Shown here in pieces: positions 23,801 through 34,554 of a DNA stretch of 64,000 nucleotides (its first letter is position 1; each line of letters opens with the position of its first letter). This DNA comes from Heterotrichella gracilis. Its lineage: Eukaryota; Sar; Xanthophyceae; Tribonematales; Xanthonemataceae. The notes under the pieces were generated by a model, which was given only the letters and a program-made list of their open reading frames with translations, ran no database searches and was not told where the DNA came from. Where the stretch lies: positions 1-64,000 of the forward strand of contig JAULBX010008329.1 in assembly GCA_032358255.1 (NCBI GenBank), written 5' to 3'. Position numbers and translations under genes: made by a program.

Positions 23801-26800
23801 CTGGAAGGCGTGCTTTGCTATGCAACTTTTCAGGAGTTCTGTATTCTACGCCAGATTGTCTGAATCCCAACTCCTAATCCACACATTGTATACCCAACAG
23901 GTTCTCCCAAGAGTCTGTGGATGCCACCCCCCGCTCCCACTCCCTCGCCCTCCCCACCGCCACCACCCCCGGCGCCTCCACCGACCCCGACCCAAACCCT
24001 CCCCAAGGGTCTTCCAGGGACCCAAACCCCACCCAAGGGTTTGCCCCCGACCCGCCACGTGGCCCCCACTGGTTGGCCGCAGCCACATCCTTCCTGCGCC
24101 GATCAGACAAAGATTCCTGGCTGTGCTACGCGCTCTACATCATCGCCTTTGTATCGGATTTCAGCCTCATCACTATGATGCTCCCCCTGTCCCTTTTCAC
24201 CTATGCGCTCATCGCTTCCTCCCCCTCGAGGGCCTATTGGCGGGCCACCCTGGTGTACATGGAATTGACCCTCATTCTGCAGTATTCCTACCAGATCCCC
24301 ACCCGCCTGGGGTGCCGATTTATAGGCCCTGAGGCGCAGGGGCAGCTTGAGGTAGTGGGTCTGCATGGGAGTGTGGCGCAGTGCATCCCCTTGTTCCTGG
24401 TCTACCTTTCCACCTTGATGCACAACTACTCGCTGGCGCAAGCAGAGGTAGGATAACCTTACTTGAGGCAGGATTTGGGCAATGAAATTTTAGGGTTGGA
24501 GTTTAGGCCGTAAACTTGAAGTTAGCTTGAGGTTGTGGGTCTGCATGGCAGTGTGGCGCAGTGCATCCCCTTGTTCCTGGTCTACCTTTCCACCCTCATG
24601 CACAATTACTCACTGACGCAGGCAGAGGTAGGATATCCTTTCTTGGGGCAGGATTCGGGCCATTGAATATTAGGGTTGGAGTTTACATGATACATTCCCC
24701 TCTATATTGTGACATACCCACCCTGCAGGAGCCGCGCCCAACCACCCTAACCACCCCACCACCGCCCGCCCCCCACTCCCCCACACGAGTGATCTCCAAG
24801 GACGTGGAGGCGGCGCTGCAAGGGGGGGAGTCCATCCTCACCATGCGCCAGGGGAGGGACCAGTCATCTGACCAGCTGTCAACGCTGGGAGATGCAACGG
24901 GACAGGTAGGTGTGGGTGTGGGGGGCACATATCATGGCTTGCCATGATGTGCTGTACGACAATCTTGCAAAAATTGCTATCCGCGTGCTGTTTGTCTATC
25001 TCTTGTACCTATTGCATCTTCACGCCGTGGACACTATCCACTTGGTCCAGGGCTGCACGGCATTACCGTATTCATATAAACCTCCATGTAATTGATCCCA
25101 GGGATCACCTTTGCAACTTGCGATAACAACAAATGTCAACCAACTTTTCTTCCATGGTCCCAGGGACTTCATCTCACCTTTCTTTCCTTTTCGTTTTTCA
25201 GGCTGTCACCGTGGGCCTGTCCCAGGGCCTGGCCCTGTTTGTGCGGGGATGCGTGGCGCTGTGGGAGTTTGTGCTCAGGTGCTGCACCAATGCGGAGCGC
25301 AGGCCATGCTTCCTCAAAGTGACGCTGGCGCCGGGGGAGGGTGCGTTGAGGCAAAGCACCCTTAACCCTAAGCCCTGGTCCCTAACACCCTGCAAACCTG
25401 ATCCCTAAACCCCAAGCTTCCAACATCGCATCTATCCCCTGATCGGTCCCCTGATCATTAGCTATTTGAACCCTACACAGCTTTGCACGGGCAAGGGGTG
25501 GCCCACAGGGACCGTTCTTTTCGGCTGCTGCCATTCAATCCCTGCTAACAGGGGCTGCTATTGATGAAAACCATATAACTATTTTTTACACGATTTTTCC
25601 TCCCCTCCTGCAGGCATCCAGTTGGACCTTTCCTCCTCTGGTGGCCAGGCGCTCGTGCAAGGGGAGCTGCAGTCAATACTGGATGTGTGTAGGAGGAAAG
25701 ACATGGCGGTGGCTGCCAGGCGCGCGGAGCAGCGGGCTGTGTTCAGCCTGGGGGGAGGGGGGAGCGAGGATGCGGAAAACGGGGCAGCGCAGGTGGGGTG
25801 GTGGCGGTGATGGTGGTGGCTGTATGTACATCAAGATTGGCTGTGCACCAAATGTTTGCTTTTTCCGGGGGCTTTCTGTTTCTTCAACTTCGCTTTCTCA
25901 CCCTGTTACTCACTCATTACAAGTCACCCTTTACAGCTTTATGCATAAGGGCGTTATCTACGGCATTTTTGCTCCACCGTTCTTCTTTACCATCACCCCA
26001 ACCCCCGCAGGCCCCCACCTCCTTCTCCTCCACCCCCGCCCCGGGGCCCAGCGCCGCCCCTGCCGACCAAATAACCTCCTCCCTGCGTGAGCAATTTGAG
26101 GAACTACCCCAGGCCAGTGAGTCGCGATACGTGGACCTGGCTAGGGTGGGACCACTGGAGCTCAAGGTGTACCAGGTAGGGTTTAAGAAGAGGCAAGGGA
26201 TGTATAACACAGGCCATTTCCATAGGCCTGGCCTATTTCTGGCCTATACCTAGGGTAGGGATCTGGTGAAAACTCGAGGGAAAACCCTAATGGTGCCCCA
26301 GGCCAGGGAGTCGCGATATGTGGACCTGGCTAGGGTGGGGCCGCTGGAGCTGAAGGTGTACCAGGTAGGCGTCTGAAAGAGGCAACCCTAAGTTAGGGAT
26401 CAGGTGGAGTTGTGGGGTAAACCCTGAAGGTTTCTGAGGCCAGGGAGGCATGATACTTGACCTGGAAAAAGCGGGATTACTGAAGCTCAAGAGGTACCAG
26501 GTAGGCATTGGTATAGAAACCCTGAGGGAAACCCTGGGAGAACCTCAGCCATGAAACTGTTGTTGCTTGCCAGTAGTATGCCTATTAGGCCGAGAAGCAA
26601 CCAGGTAGGGTTTTGGATCCAAACCGCAAAGCCCAGAACCAGCCTTGGTGGAAATCCCAATGTAAACCCCAGAGGAAACCCTAAATTAGGGTAGCAAGGG
26701 TCCGTGGTCTCAGTCAGCCCCTGGCGTGCGCAGGTGCTGGAGGAAAGCGGCCCCCAGGGCGGGTGTGGGATCCTTTTCGAGGTGGTTCCGCATGTGGGGT

Positions 26801-29800
26801 CACCAGCCAACTCCCCACAGATGACCAGCATGGAGGGGTGGCCAATCAGGTGGGGGGTGGGGGCATTGGAGTGGCATTGTGGGTGTGATGATGTCATACT
26901 GAATGCAACTTCAGGTTCTTGATTGCACCAATAACCTCTGGAGAAAGCTGGCTTGAGAGTGGCATTGATGGTGTCATGATGTCATACTAATGGTATTTAT
27001 ATTTCAACTACCAATAGAAATGAAATGAACCCCTCTGGCGTTCAAGTATTTCACCGAAATGTTCATGCCAAGCAGCTGCATTAACACCCCGTCCTACCCT
27101 CCAGGGCCCTGCGCCCCGCCCACGCCGCCGCCATGACACTCCGGCGCTGGCAGCGGGAAAACATTGGCACATCCGGCGACATATCCAGCCTGCAATCCGC
27201 CGCATTTGGGGTGACGCCCGCGCCGCCAGGGGGGAACAGGGAAGCAGAGGAGGGATCAATCGAGCCTGAGACCTCTGCGGGAGGCCCAACTGATGCCCCC
27301 ATACCAGGCCCAGATTCCCAGCGTTCCCCGGATGCTGGGGGCATTTCTGGTAGCGAGGCCGCCGCTGCTGCACCTGACGAGGGGGAATCAGGGACCTCGC
27401 AAATGGGCCCCTCAGGCGCCGGGATTGAGCCGCAGACCTCCGGGATCAAATCTGCGGTCTCTGGGATTGAACGCGTGCCCTCCAGGACATCGTCAGGGGC
27501 TGCAGCGCCCACCACCAGTGGTCCAGTGGACTTTTGCCCTGGTTCACCCCCGGGGACAGGGGGTGAGGGGCCAAGGGAGGCGATGGGGAGGACAGGTGAG
27601 TGGGGGAGTGCGGAAGGGGTGCATGTGCTGTTTTAAGGGTGCTTGCTGCCTGTATTGCTGTCCCAACCCTCACACACATGTCTTGTATCGTTATTGCAAA
27701 TCTGTGCTGCCCCATGCAAAGACGCAGTCGGGCATGTTCAAGGTTGCACGTTCAAGGAACATTAATGATAGGTCTTTCTACATATGGTGCATTGTGGAGT
27801 GCAGTTCATGCCCTAATAGCCTGATACCTCCCCCAGTCTCCAATCTGGCAGCTCCACCCCTCCCACCAGCATGTTCTCCATCAATCTTACACACCCCCTC
27901 CCTGTGTGCCCTCCTAGGGTTCATCGAGTTGACAACCCCCCCTGCCCGCTGCACAGCATCTGGACAGGCCCTCCCCCCATTAACCCAGCCCACAGGGGAG
28001 CTATCAGAAGAGGAAATTGGGGAGGGAGGCCCGCCAGGTGGGTGCCTGTTTCTGGCATTGATGACTGTGCTTTTACTGCTTGCAGTTCTTTCCAGTGTCC
28101 TATACGCCTGTGATGCATAATGCCTAATCACTTGAGATTTTGCGCTTATGTGGTTGTTGACACAAGGACGCCTACTGTTGCAACCTTTGATGTATTTCTT
28201 TTTTATCGTCATGGAGTTTCAATCCCCCACGCATCACCGCCAGACACCTCAACACCCACCCTTTCTGCAGCCATCCCCCTCTTCCACCTCCTCTCGGTTG
28301 AGTCCCACGCGCGCCCTGCCCAGGATTGGTACAGCGCCACAGTGGCCCTGGACTGCCTGGCCTTTGTGTATGTGGCGCTGTTCTACCAGGTGGTGGTGCG
28401 CAGCGCAAGGAGGTGAGGCGAAAACTTTGGAAAACCTGGAAAACCCTTTAGGGTAGGGTTGTACTGGGCCGCTGCTTTGGATGGTGGTGTGCAGCGGAGA
28501 GATGATGAAACCCTTGAGGGTTTTGACATGAATCCCAAGGCAGGATCCTAGTCTTGTGCCATAAGAACCCCAGGGTAAGGTCTTAGATTGAAAGCATGCC
28601 CTATAATCTCCCGCATGCTTGATGATGGGGAATTATCAACAACATCCGTCCTCGTCCAACCTCAACTCGCCCCCCACAAACCAAACCCGCCATCCACCAC
28701 CACCACCATCATCACCACCCTCCCCCCCCACCCCCCCACCCCCCCCCGTAGCCTGTCCGACATCACCAGTGAGAAGGTTGTCCCCCTTGACTACCTGGCG
28801 GTGCTCATGCTGCTGTTCATGGCAATGATTCTGGACAGGCTGTTCTACGTGCTGGGCGCGCCGGTGGGCAAGGTGCGGGCTAGGATTTAGGGTTCAAATT
28901 GTAGGGTTTGGGGTTGAAGTGAGGGTAAGGCGTTGTAGTCCCGCCCCACCTTCTCTGAGGCTCTGGCTGCATTGCTGGAATGTTTGTATCTCACTAACCT
29001 TCTGCACTACAGGCCCTGCTCCACTTTGCGCAGCTGCTGCTCTACCTGACCAACTGCTTCAGCCTGTACTGGTCCCCCCTCACCTCGGTGCACGTGCGCT
29101 CCCACCTGCAAGTGTTCATGGCGGTGCGGTGTGGGGCATTTGTGTGCGCCGCGCTGCAGCTGAGATCGGGCTACCCGCCACCCGCATCATACCAGTACGT
29201 GCCGGGGGTCGGAACGTGTAATTGTGTGTGCAGGGAGAGTAGCGTGTGGTAATTTACACTGGGAATGCTGTGTATATGCGCGTGTGTCTATGTTTGCATA
29301 TGTGTGCGTATATGTGTGTGCGCGGCGCTGCAGCTGAGATCGGGGTACCCACCACCCGCATCATACCAGTACGTGTTAGGAGTGGTCTTGTGTGTGCGCT
29401 TGCGCCTACGTGTGTAAAAAATGGCAGTACACTGTGCAGATGATAGTGTGTATGTTGGTGTGTGCATTTTACGCATATGCACTTTTGTGCGCTTGTGTAA
29501 ACCTAACCAGACCTCTACCTGGCCTCGTGCCACTGTGTACCATGTGGTGTAGCTGGTAAAGATGCAGATGCGGCCTCTTTCTCCCCTCATGCGCAGTTAA
29601 TTCACCCCAAACCACCACACACAACCTCCCCCCACCCGCAGGGGCGGGCTAGGCCGCCACTCCTTCTCCTTCATGCGCGGCTACTCCACCTGGCACTGGC
29701 TGGGCTTCCAGGTGTTCAACGCCCTCCCCTTCCTCTACGAGTTGCGCGCCCTCCTGGACTGGTCATGCACCGCAACCACCCTGCGCCTCTTTGACTGGCT

Positions 29801-32800
29801 CAAGCTGGAGGACATCAACATGAGCCTGTACTTTGTGACCATGACCCAGCGGGCAAGGGCGCTGCACCTGCTGGGGGAGCGCCAGCCGCGCTACATGAAG
29901 TTCTTCCAGGTGGGTGAGGAAACCCTGCGTTAGGGTTTAGGGTGGAGATTGAAGGGCAAATGCCCTTGCTACATTGTTTAGGCGGGTAGGTTGGGGTTGA
30001 GTTTAAATTCTAGGTTAGGGTGTGTTTTGTGACAACGGCGCAGAGGGCCAGGGCGCTGCACTTGTTGGGGGATCGGCAACTGCGATACATAAAGTTTTTC
30101 CAGGTGGGTTGCAAAATCACATCGTGTGAGTTGTACGATAAATCCAGTGGTGACATTTGTCAGTCAAAGTCCCTGGTTGCCTTTTGCGCCCCCTTGGCGG
30201 CTGATGTGTTGGTCCCTCTCTTCGTCCGTAGTGGGTGGTGCAGCGAGTGGTTCTGTGCCTCATTATTGGCGTTGAGGGGCCCACCACAGCAACCGGAGAG
30301 GTGACGCAAAAGTAAACAGCGACTTTGACCACTCTGAAGCTAAGCCACCCACAACCTGTCGCCCGACCCTAGGGTATGCATTGCCCAATCTGTAGGGCAC
30401 TTGTTGCCCAACCCTAGGGTCTCTGTTGCCTAACATACGGTAATGTTTTTCTCCCCCTTGTGTGCAGGGCACCGTCCTGTTCTGCATGCTTACCGTTAGG
30501 GTATCTGTTGGCCTACCCCTAGGGTCAATCCATCCCCCCTTGTGTGCAGGGCACCCTCCTGTTCTGCCTGCTGCTGGTGCTGCTGTGGGTGCCGCTGCTG
30601 GTGTTTTCATCAGGAAACCCTACGCTCCAGGTAGGGAACTACAAGACCCTGACCGTAGACAGGGCACCTTACTCTCCTGCCTGCTGCTAGCGTGTAATGT
30701 GCGACCTTCAAGCTGTGCAGCCCTAATGGTGGAACGCTGTCTCATGAAGGACCGCCCTAAAAGATTTGGTGGAACACGCCACAAGCAATCCTCGCCAGTC
30801 GAACCCCCCCGCGCACCCCCAACATACCACCTGCCCCCATCGCCACCTCCCCTCTCCTTCCCTCACCCTTTCCCTCACACCCTCCCCTCCCCACTTTCTC
30901 CTTCACCTGTCCCCCACAACCCACCAGCCTCCCACCACTCTCCACCACTACAGGTCCCGGAGATCAGGGATGTGCGCCTCAACCTCACCGTGGACTACAC
31001 CCCCCTCCCCTCGCCCCCCTCCACCACCCCCTGGGGGAGCATGTCATTCGAGCTGTACAGGGCGGGTGACAGGCAGCATGGCAGCGCGTGGTGGACCAAC
31101 CACACTGCGCCACCTGGCATGGGGCAGTACACCGAGGACCAGATCAGGCTCATGTGCATGACGCAGGTGGGGGCTGAGTGGGGTTTGAGTAGGGTTTTGA
31201 ACTAGGTTTTTGGACTAGGGTCTGGGGACGGGGGTGGGTAGAGTTCGGTTTCCCTTCAGGGTTGTAGGGTTTTAAGGATGTGTCGCTTGTCGCCTTTGGG
31301 CAGACATGCTTGTGTGGATAATGCTGTGGAATTTCATTTGGGTAGGTGTTTTGTTGGTTTGCTAGGGACAGTGCAACATGGCTGGCATGCATGACCAGGT
31401 GGGATGTGGGTAGTTGGCTAGATATTAAACCCAGTCTGCATTATACCACAACCTAACACTCCCCTCCACCTCCCCAGGACTCTGATTCCCTGTGGACCCT
31501 GTCCCCCCCTGCCCGCACCGCCCTCCTGCACGTGCTCGCCCAACCAGAGGCCACCATCAGCCTGGGGTGGACCATCACGCGCAGCGGTCCCCCACCCAGC
31601 AACCACGGGGGCCCGGTGTGTTCTGCGGTGGCCCGGGTGCCACTGGCGGGGGCTTCAAGGCAGCAGATGATGGAGGTGGGTGATGGGGGTGGGGTAGGGT
31701 GGCGCTGCTAGTTGAAAATGTGGGGTTGGATGTGTTGTGTTGTGTTGTGCAGGGTGTGGGTTTGGGATTGGGATTGGTAGCATGCCCTCCACACCCGTAA
31801 TTACACCCATACCAACCCTTTGCGCCTCCCTGCACCACCTACTCACCCCACTCCCTACAACTATCTTACACACACGTTCGAGACCCTAAACCCTTAACCC
31901 TAGATCCCTTGGCGCGCCTTGTGCACTTCGTGATCAGAGATGGAGCCAGCATCTCCCATTCCCTTACCCTCCCTCCATAGGTGCTGTCCGGCAATCGAAC
32001 CCATGCAACCCTCATGGCCCGCAACGCCTCCGCCTCAGATCCGGATGGGCCCGACACCCCCGGGCACCGGGGCCTGTATCGCCTGTTCTGGCAGATGAAG
32101 GGGGACGCATGCGTGATGCATGCGCTGTCGTCAGGGGGGGTGGCAGCTGCGGGGGGAGCGGCGTGGGCAGATCAATGGGTGCGGCCTGAACCCTTCGAAA
32201 ACCCTATGGAAAACCCGGGGTGTGTAGACGCGCAGGCGAGGTACAGGGCGAGCCCCAAAGCAATGCTGATCTTAGAAACCTGACTGCGAGTCTAGATGTA
32301 CTCGCTAGAAATGTGCGCAGCTGAAACTGTAGACATATCATGTCAAAATTTCCTAGCATAAGTACCCTGCCCCACCCCCCCAGGTTGGTTGCAACATCAC
32401 CCTGCGCGGCAGCGCAACCACCACCGGACAGTGGTGGCGACTCGACTGCCAGCTGCTGGACGCACACGGCAACCCCACAGACCCCCCACCCCCACCACCC
32501 ACCAACACCACCACCGTCGCCTCCGAGGAGCGTGGGGTGTGTGGGGATAGCCACCAGGGTCCCCGTGTGGTGGGGATCCTGGAGAAGGTCCAGTCGGGAT
32601 TGCTGGGGGAGACGCTGTCCAGCTTTGGGATCGCTGGCCTGTACATCACCTTTGTGTATGGCATCGGCAGGTTTTTGAGGCTTTCGGTGACCAACCTGAG
32701 GATGCGCATCCCATATGAGGACCTGCCTGACACCAGGAGGCTGATTACCCTGTGCCAGGTGGGTCTAGGGTTTGAAGGGTTTTAAGGCTGAATGGCTGAA

Positions 32801-33065
32801 TGGTTGTTGCGCTCGCCAGTAAGTCTTGTATTTTCCTTGCCCCCTGGCTGGGCGTGGCAGCAGAAAGTAGAACAAAAGTAGAAACCTGTGCTCCTCACAA
32901 ACGCCCTCTCACGCCCTTTGCACCTCCTCCCCTTCTCCCCAGGACATCTACATTGCACGTGCGGAGGGCGAGCTGCTGCTTGAGGAGGAGCTGTACTGGG
33001 CGCTCATCAACATCTACCGCTCGCCGCACGTGCTGTTTGAGCTCACAAAGAAGAAGGAGGCGTGA
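8820..33065 (+). CDS. PIEZO: PIEZO-type mechanosensitive cation channel, 3112 aa, 47 exons
   Basis: Exons: 8820-9063, 9405-9553, 9859-10069, 10392-10558, 10976-11113, 11419-11583, 11955-12159, 12402-12554, 12854-13145, 13473-13595, 13921-14065, 14424-14654, 14977-15180, 15561-15719, 15999-16322, 16615-16758, 17002-17182, 17431-17658, 18018-18087, 18484-18664, 19002-19128, 19284-19363, 19880-20149, 20429-20632, 21056-21183, 21571-21823, 22585-22739, 23089-23170, 23362-23687, 23901-24447, 24729-24905, 25202-25340, 25614-25792, 26011-26175, 26734-26849, 27105-27595, 27837-28037, 28244-28412, 28752-28872, 29013-29194, 29642-29909, 30550-30630, 30954-31166, 31478-31675, 31981-32235, 32384-32758, 32943-33065. 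Phases agree at every junction; total 9339 nt. PIEZOs are large homotrimeric membrane channels opened by membrane tension. Most exons encode pairs of hydrophobic helices (blade repeats) separated by Gly/Pro-rich loops. DKDSWLCYALY to QYSYQIP (about 1840-1920) and the C-terminal module are diagnostic. Start: ATG in agccATGGcc, followed by the first membrane segment; an upstream exon cannot be excluded. Loops rich in Gly, Pro and Ser are lineage-specific. Confidence 0.93.
10785..10909 (+). repeat. Two exon-edge echoes of PIEZO exon 5
   Basis: The intron before exon 5 (real start 10976, GTCCTGTGTGGGCTGCACC) contains two earlier copies of that exon edge with its acceptor: 10785 (GTTCTGTACCTGTGGCAC after ccgcag) and 10866-10909 (GTCCTGTGTGGGCTGCACC after ctacag). 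Each is preceded by aaccctaac...cctccc, the same as the real acceptor. Only the last copy continues in a long open frame. Confidence 0.85.
16492..16530 (+). repeat. Interstitial telomere-like array (CCCTAAA)n in PIEZO intron 15
   Basis: About five units mixing CCCTAAA and CCCTAA, with a C-rich plus strand. This is the longest uninterrupted telomere-like run I saw. Shorter pairs of aaaccctaaaccct occur in many PIEZO introns, mostly before acceptors. The heptamer matches the Arabidopsis-type telomere used by many green algae. Confidence 0.8.
18289..18349 (+). repeat. Exon-edge echo of PIEZO exon 20
   Basis: The sequence after ctttgcag at 18281-18288 copies about 60 bases of the start of exon 20 (real start 18484), including GTGGCT-CGCAAGCTCCCCCC and CCCCTGGCTGCCCCTGCTG, then diverges. 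It lies about 195 bases upstream of the real exon. Confidence 0.85.
19587..19812 (+). repeat. Three exon-edge echoes of PIEZO exon 23
   Basis: Exon 23 starts at 19880 with GACTGGGGCGTGGAGGTATC. Three decayed copies precede it: near 19587 (gactgggatgggga), 19668-19712 (gattggggcttagaggtctccatg...) and 19773-19812 (gactggggcgtggaggtgcc). The second and third keep an acceptor (ttacag, ctacag). Units are about 95-105 bases and include aaaccctaaacccttgcc. Confidence 0.85.
21225..21325 (+). repeat. Two echoes of the 3' edge of PIEZO exon 25
   Basis: Exon 25 ends at 21183 with GGTTGACTGGCTCAGG...TTCTACAG. About 68 bases later a decayed copy appears (gggtggactggctctggctcattttctacag), and a third, shorter one follows near 21305 (gggtggtctggctcagg). 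The spacer ctagctaagggtaatgtgtt is repeated with each copy. The echo lies downstream because a 3' edge was duplicated. Confidence 0.85.
21455..21512 (+). repeat. Exon-edge echo of PIEZO exon 26
   Basis: After cctgcag the sequence GTACTACACCGACCTGCTCC through GCAGCCTGGAGAAC repeats the first 58 bases of exon 26 (real start 21571) with only a few changes. The same intron therefore carries echoes of both its flanking exons. Confidence 0.9.
22005..22461. mobile_element. Short non-autonomous DNA transposon (MITE) with TA target duplication
   Basis: The element sits in PIEZO intron 26. Its ends are perfect inverted repeats: GTGATTCATAATTCG at 22007-22021 and CGAATTATGAATCAC at 22445-22459, each flanked by TA. 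Subterminal sequences also mirror each other (ggaagtcgg and ccgactt, attcgg). It is about 453 bp, AT-rich compared with the surrounding DNA, and has no transposase frame. A TA duplication points to a Tc1/mariner-type or related transposase supplied from elsewhere. The near-perfect ends suggest that it is not very old. Confidence 0.85.
22496..22530 (+). repeat. Exon-edge echo of PIEZO exon 27
   Basis: After tcctgcag the sequence TTGTGCAATCTTGCCCACCT copies the start of exon 27 (real start 22585, CTGTGCAATCTCGCTCACCT). It lies just right of the MITE. Confidence 0.8.
24526..24627 (+). repeat. Echo of the 3' edge of PIEZO exon 30
   Basis: About 100 bases at the end of exon 30 (ending 24447) are repeated with about 93-95 percent identity by eye, including cttgaggt, the gtggcgcagtgcatcccctt block, and the donor gcagag|gtagga. 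The intron sequence after each donor is also shared. It is close enough to look recent. Confidence 0.9.
26294..26605 (+). repeat. Three echoes of the 3' edge of PIEZO exon 34
   Basis: Exon 34 ends at 26175 (...CTCAAGGTGTACCAG|gtaggg). Copies follow at 26294-26363 (nearly identical), 26435-26500 (decayed, ends gaggtaccag|gtaggc) and near 26580-26605 (a remnant, gaagcaaccag|gtaggg). Divergence increases with distance from the exon. Each keeps the donor. Confidence 0.88.
29315..29369 (+). repeat. Echo of the 3' edge of PIEZO exon 40
   Basis: The end of exon 40 (GTGTGCGCCGCGCTGCAGC through CATCATACCA|gtacgt, ending 29194) is repeated about 175 bases downstream with few changes, donor included. 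Confidence 0.88.
30024..30103 (+). repeat. Echo of the 3' edge of PIEZO exon 41
   Basis: The last 80 bases of exon 41 (ending 29909) are repeated at 30024-30103 with substitutions: ttttgtgacaacggcgcaga, gcgctgcacttgttggggga, and ttccag|gtggg. The copy keeps an open frame. Confidence 0.88.
30468..30692 (+). repeat. Echoes on both sides of PIEZO exon 42
   Basis: Exon 42 (30550-30630) begins GGCACCCTCCTGTTCTGCCT after ttgtgtgcag. An upstream echo at 30468-30490 has the same acceptor (ttgtgtgcag|GGCACCGTCCTGTTC). A downstream fragment near 30660-30692 (agggcaccttactctcctgc) is a second decayed copy. Confidence 0.75.
32236..32383 (+). other. Probable GC-AG intron (PIEZO intron 45)
   Basis: The frame of exon 46 (GTT GGT TGC AAC) requires exon 45 to end in phase 0 at 32235, GACGCGCAG|gcgagg. 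The nearest GT donor, at 32241, leaves phase 2 and would break the frame. The acceptor is ccccccag|GTTGG. A GC donor with strong flanking match (CAG|GCGAG) is a known rare class. Confidence 0.7.
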
Positions 33066-34395
33066 CGGGGGAACGGGGCTGATGGCGTCTACAGGGTTTA
33101 GGGTTCAGTGCCCCAGTGGGTGTAGGGTATGCCCTTTGTTAGATCGTAGCCCTTGAGAGGGGAGCCAGAGGTAGGATTTGCTCGATGGACACTTACACTT
33201 CAAAGCCGCAGTGACAGCGGTAGTTGCTGTTGTGAGTATAGTTGCTGTTGTGTGTGAAGTTGTTAGCAGCAGTTCTAGCGTCATGCTGTTGTCCCCATAT
33301 GTGGCGTAGGGGGGGTGGAGCTTTGGGTGGGTTTGAGGGTTGGGTCTGAAGTATTGGGCAGTTTGCCAGGTTAACAACCATTCCCAGGAAAGCCTTTCGT
33401 ATTCAGTGCATGTGTCCTCTGGACGAGTGTGAGTGTCTGTGTGTGCATGCGTGTGTGAGTTGTAAACAAGTCAGGTATGGAGTTGTGTGCCTGTTGTGTG
33501 TGTAAGTCTGAGTTGGCTTCTAGAGCTCTGTAGCTTTCCCACTGGTCACAAGGGAAGGCAAAACTCTGGCCCTGTCTGATAGCCTCTGTAACTTAGTATG
33601 GGTAGCATGAATGTGGGTCCCTGGTAGGGGATGCGAATGGGCCACGACGAACACCGGTGGCATGCGTGTCAAAATACGGTCCAGTCCTGAGGCGAACGAT
33701 GCAAACGACCAACCGGCGTGTATAGAGCCGTTTGCCGCGCCAACCATGCCACGATCCACCGAAATATTTCCATGCAGGCAAACCTTCTGCTGCAGGCACG
33801 CGAGAAGGTGCAGTTCGGGTGCAGGTGACATTTCCGGAAATGCGGGGTGTACCAAGGTGGATACCCCTGAAACGGGGAGTGAATCGTACTGGAAATGGCC
33901 GTAGGGTCTAAATGAGAAACCCAAAGTGATCCGAACAAATGTGCAAGGGGATGGATGGGGGTGCAAAGTGAGTCAACTGCAACCACCAACTTGCAAACTG
34001 GTGGGCGAACAAAAGCAGACGCTGCCGTTGTTTTCACCGCAAAGCAGACCAATTACCCGGTGATGCTTGCTCTCAGCACGAACAAAATCAACCAACAACC
34101 GTTCCCTACAGACCATTCGCTTCCATCGCTCGACAACCCTGCCACTTGCGCCAAAACCATTCCAGCCTGATCCCTCTGTGTTGGGCAGTTACACACCGCC
34201 AGCACCGCTCAGAAGGTGGAAGACAATTATTCTCTGGCAGAAGCAACACATTCTTGCATTGAGTGAACGGACCACCACGCCACGCGGTTCCAAGGCAATT
34301 GCCCGTGCGTTTTCCAAGGTGAGGTCCCTCCAGGTCCATTCCAGCTGTCTTGTGCAACACACCAAGCTTTTATTCTAAACAGTCTCAAATGCCAG
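33066..34395. other. PIEZO 3' region and intergenic DNA
   Basis: A TGTAA, the usual polyadenylation hexamer-like signal of green algae, lies at 33461-33465, about 400 bases after the PIEZO stop. Two direct repeats of gttgctgttgtg lie near 33226-33253. One 148-codon minus-strand open frame at 33520-33966 has no splice or family support. Otherwise I see nothing. Confidence 0.4.
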
Positions 34396-34403
34396 TATAT
34401 ATA
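34396..34403 (+). promoter_or_regulatory. TATA box candidate for the glycoprotein gene
   Basis: TATATATA in the context gccag-tatatata-cgcc, about 155 bases before the chosen start codon at 34555. It is the clearest TATA-like element in the window. Confidence 0.5.
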
Positions 34404-34554
34404 CGCCAACTGCTCCTCAAATTAACACCTTCAATCCGTCCTGGGCTGTCCCAACCACTAACAGATGGACCCAACCGCTCACTCCTCCGATGCCCCCACC
34501 ACCACACAGGCCAAACCTCTGCAGCGAGCAACCCCAACCGCCTCAGCACCCACG

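Larger units (their letters stand above)
29642..33065 (+). other. PIEZO: PIEZO C-terminal module: anchor, pore helices, extracellular cap, CTD
   Basis: Seven exons encode the most conserved part of the channel. Exon 41 (about residues 2609-2698) has PFLYELRALLDW, TTLRLFDWLKLEDI and QPRYMKFFQ, the anchor and outer-helix region of the family. Exon 42 is a single outer pore helix followed by FSSGNPT. Exons 43-46 (about 2726-3025) form the extracellular cap, with several N-x-T/S sequons (NLT, NHT, NRT, NAS, NIT, NTT). Near 3030-3046 lies the inner pore helix (GIAGLYITFVYGIG), then LPDTRRLITLCQDIYIARAEGEL and LEEELYWALINIYRSP, the signature of the C-terminal domain, ending KKKEA. The match to animal and plant PIEZOs is unmistakable. 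Confidence 0.95.

Noticed and set aside
27293-28120. Plus-strand open frame of 275 codons inside PIEZO
   Set aside because: It is in a different frame from PIEZO exons 36-37, crosses their introns, and is open only because of GC bias.
33520-33966. Minus-strand open frame of 148 codons between PIEZO and the glycoprotein gene
   Set aside because: There is no recognisable domain, no splice structure in a genome where nearly every gene is split, and the region is probably the PIEZO 3' untranslated part.
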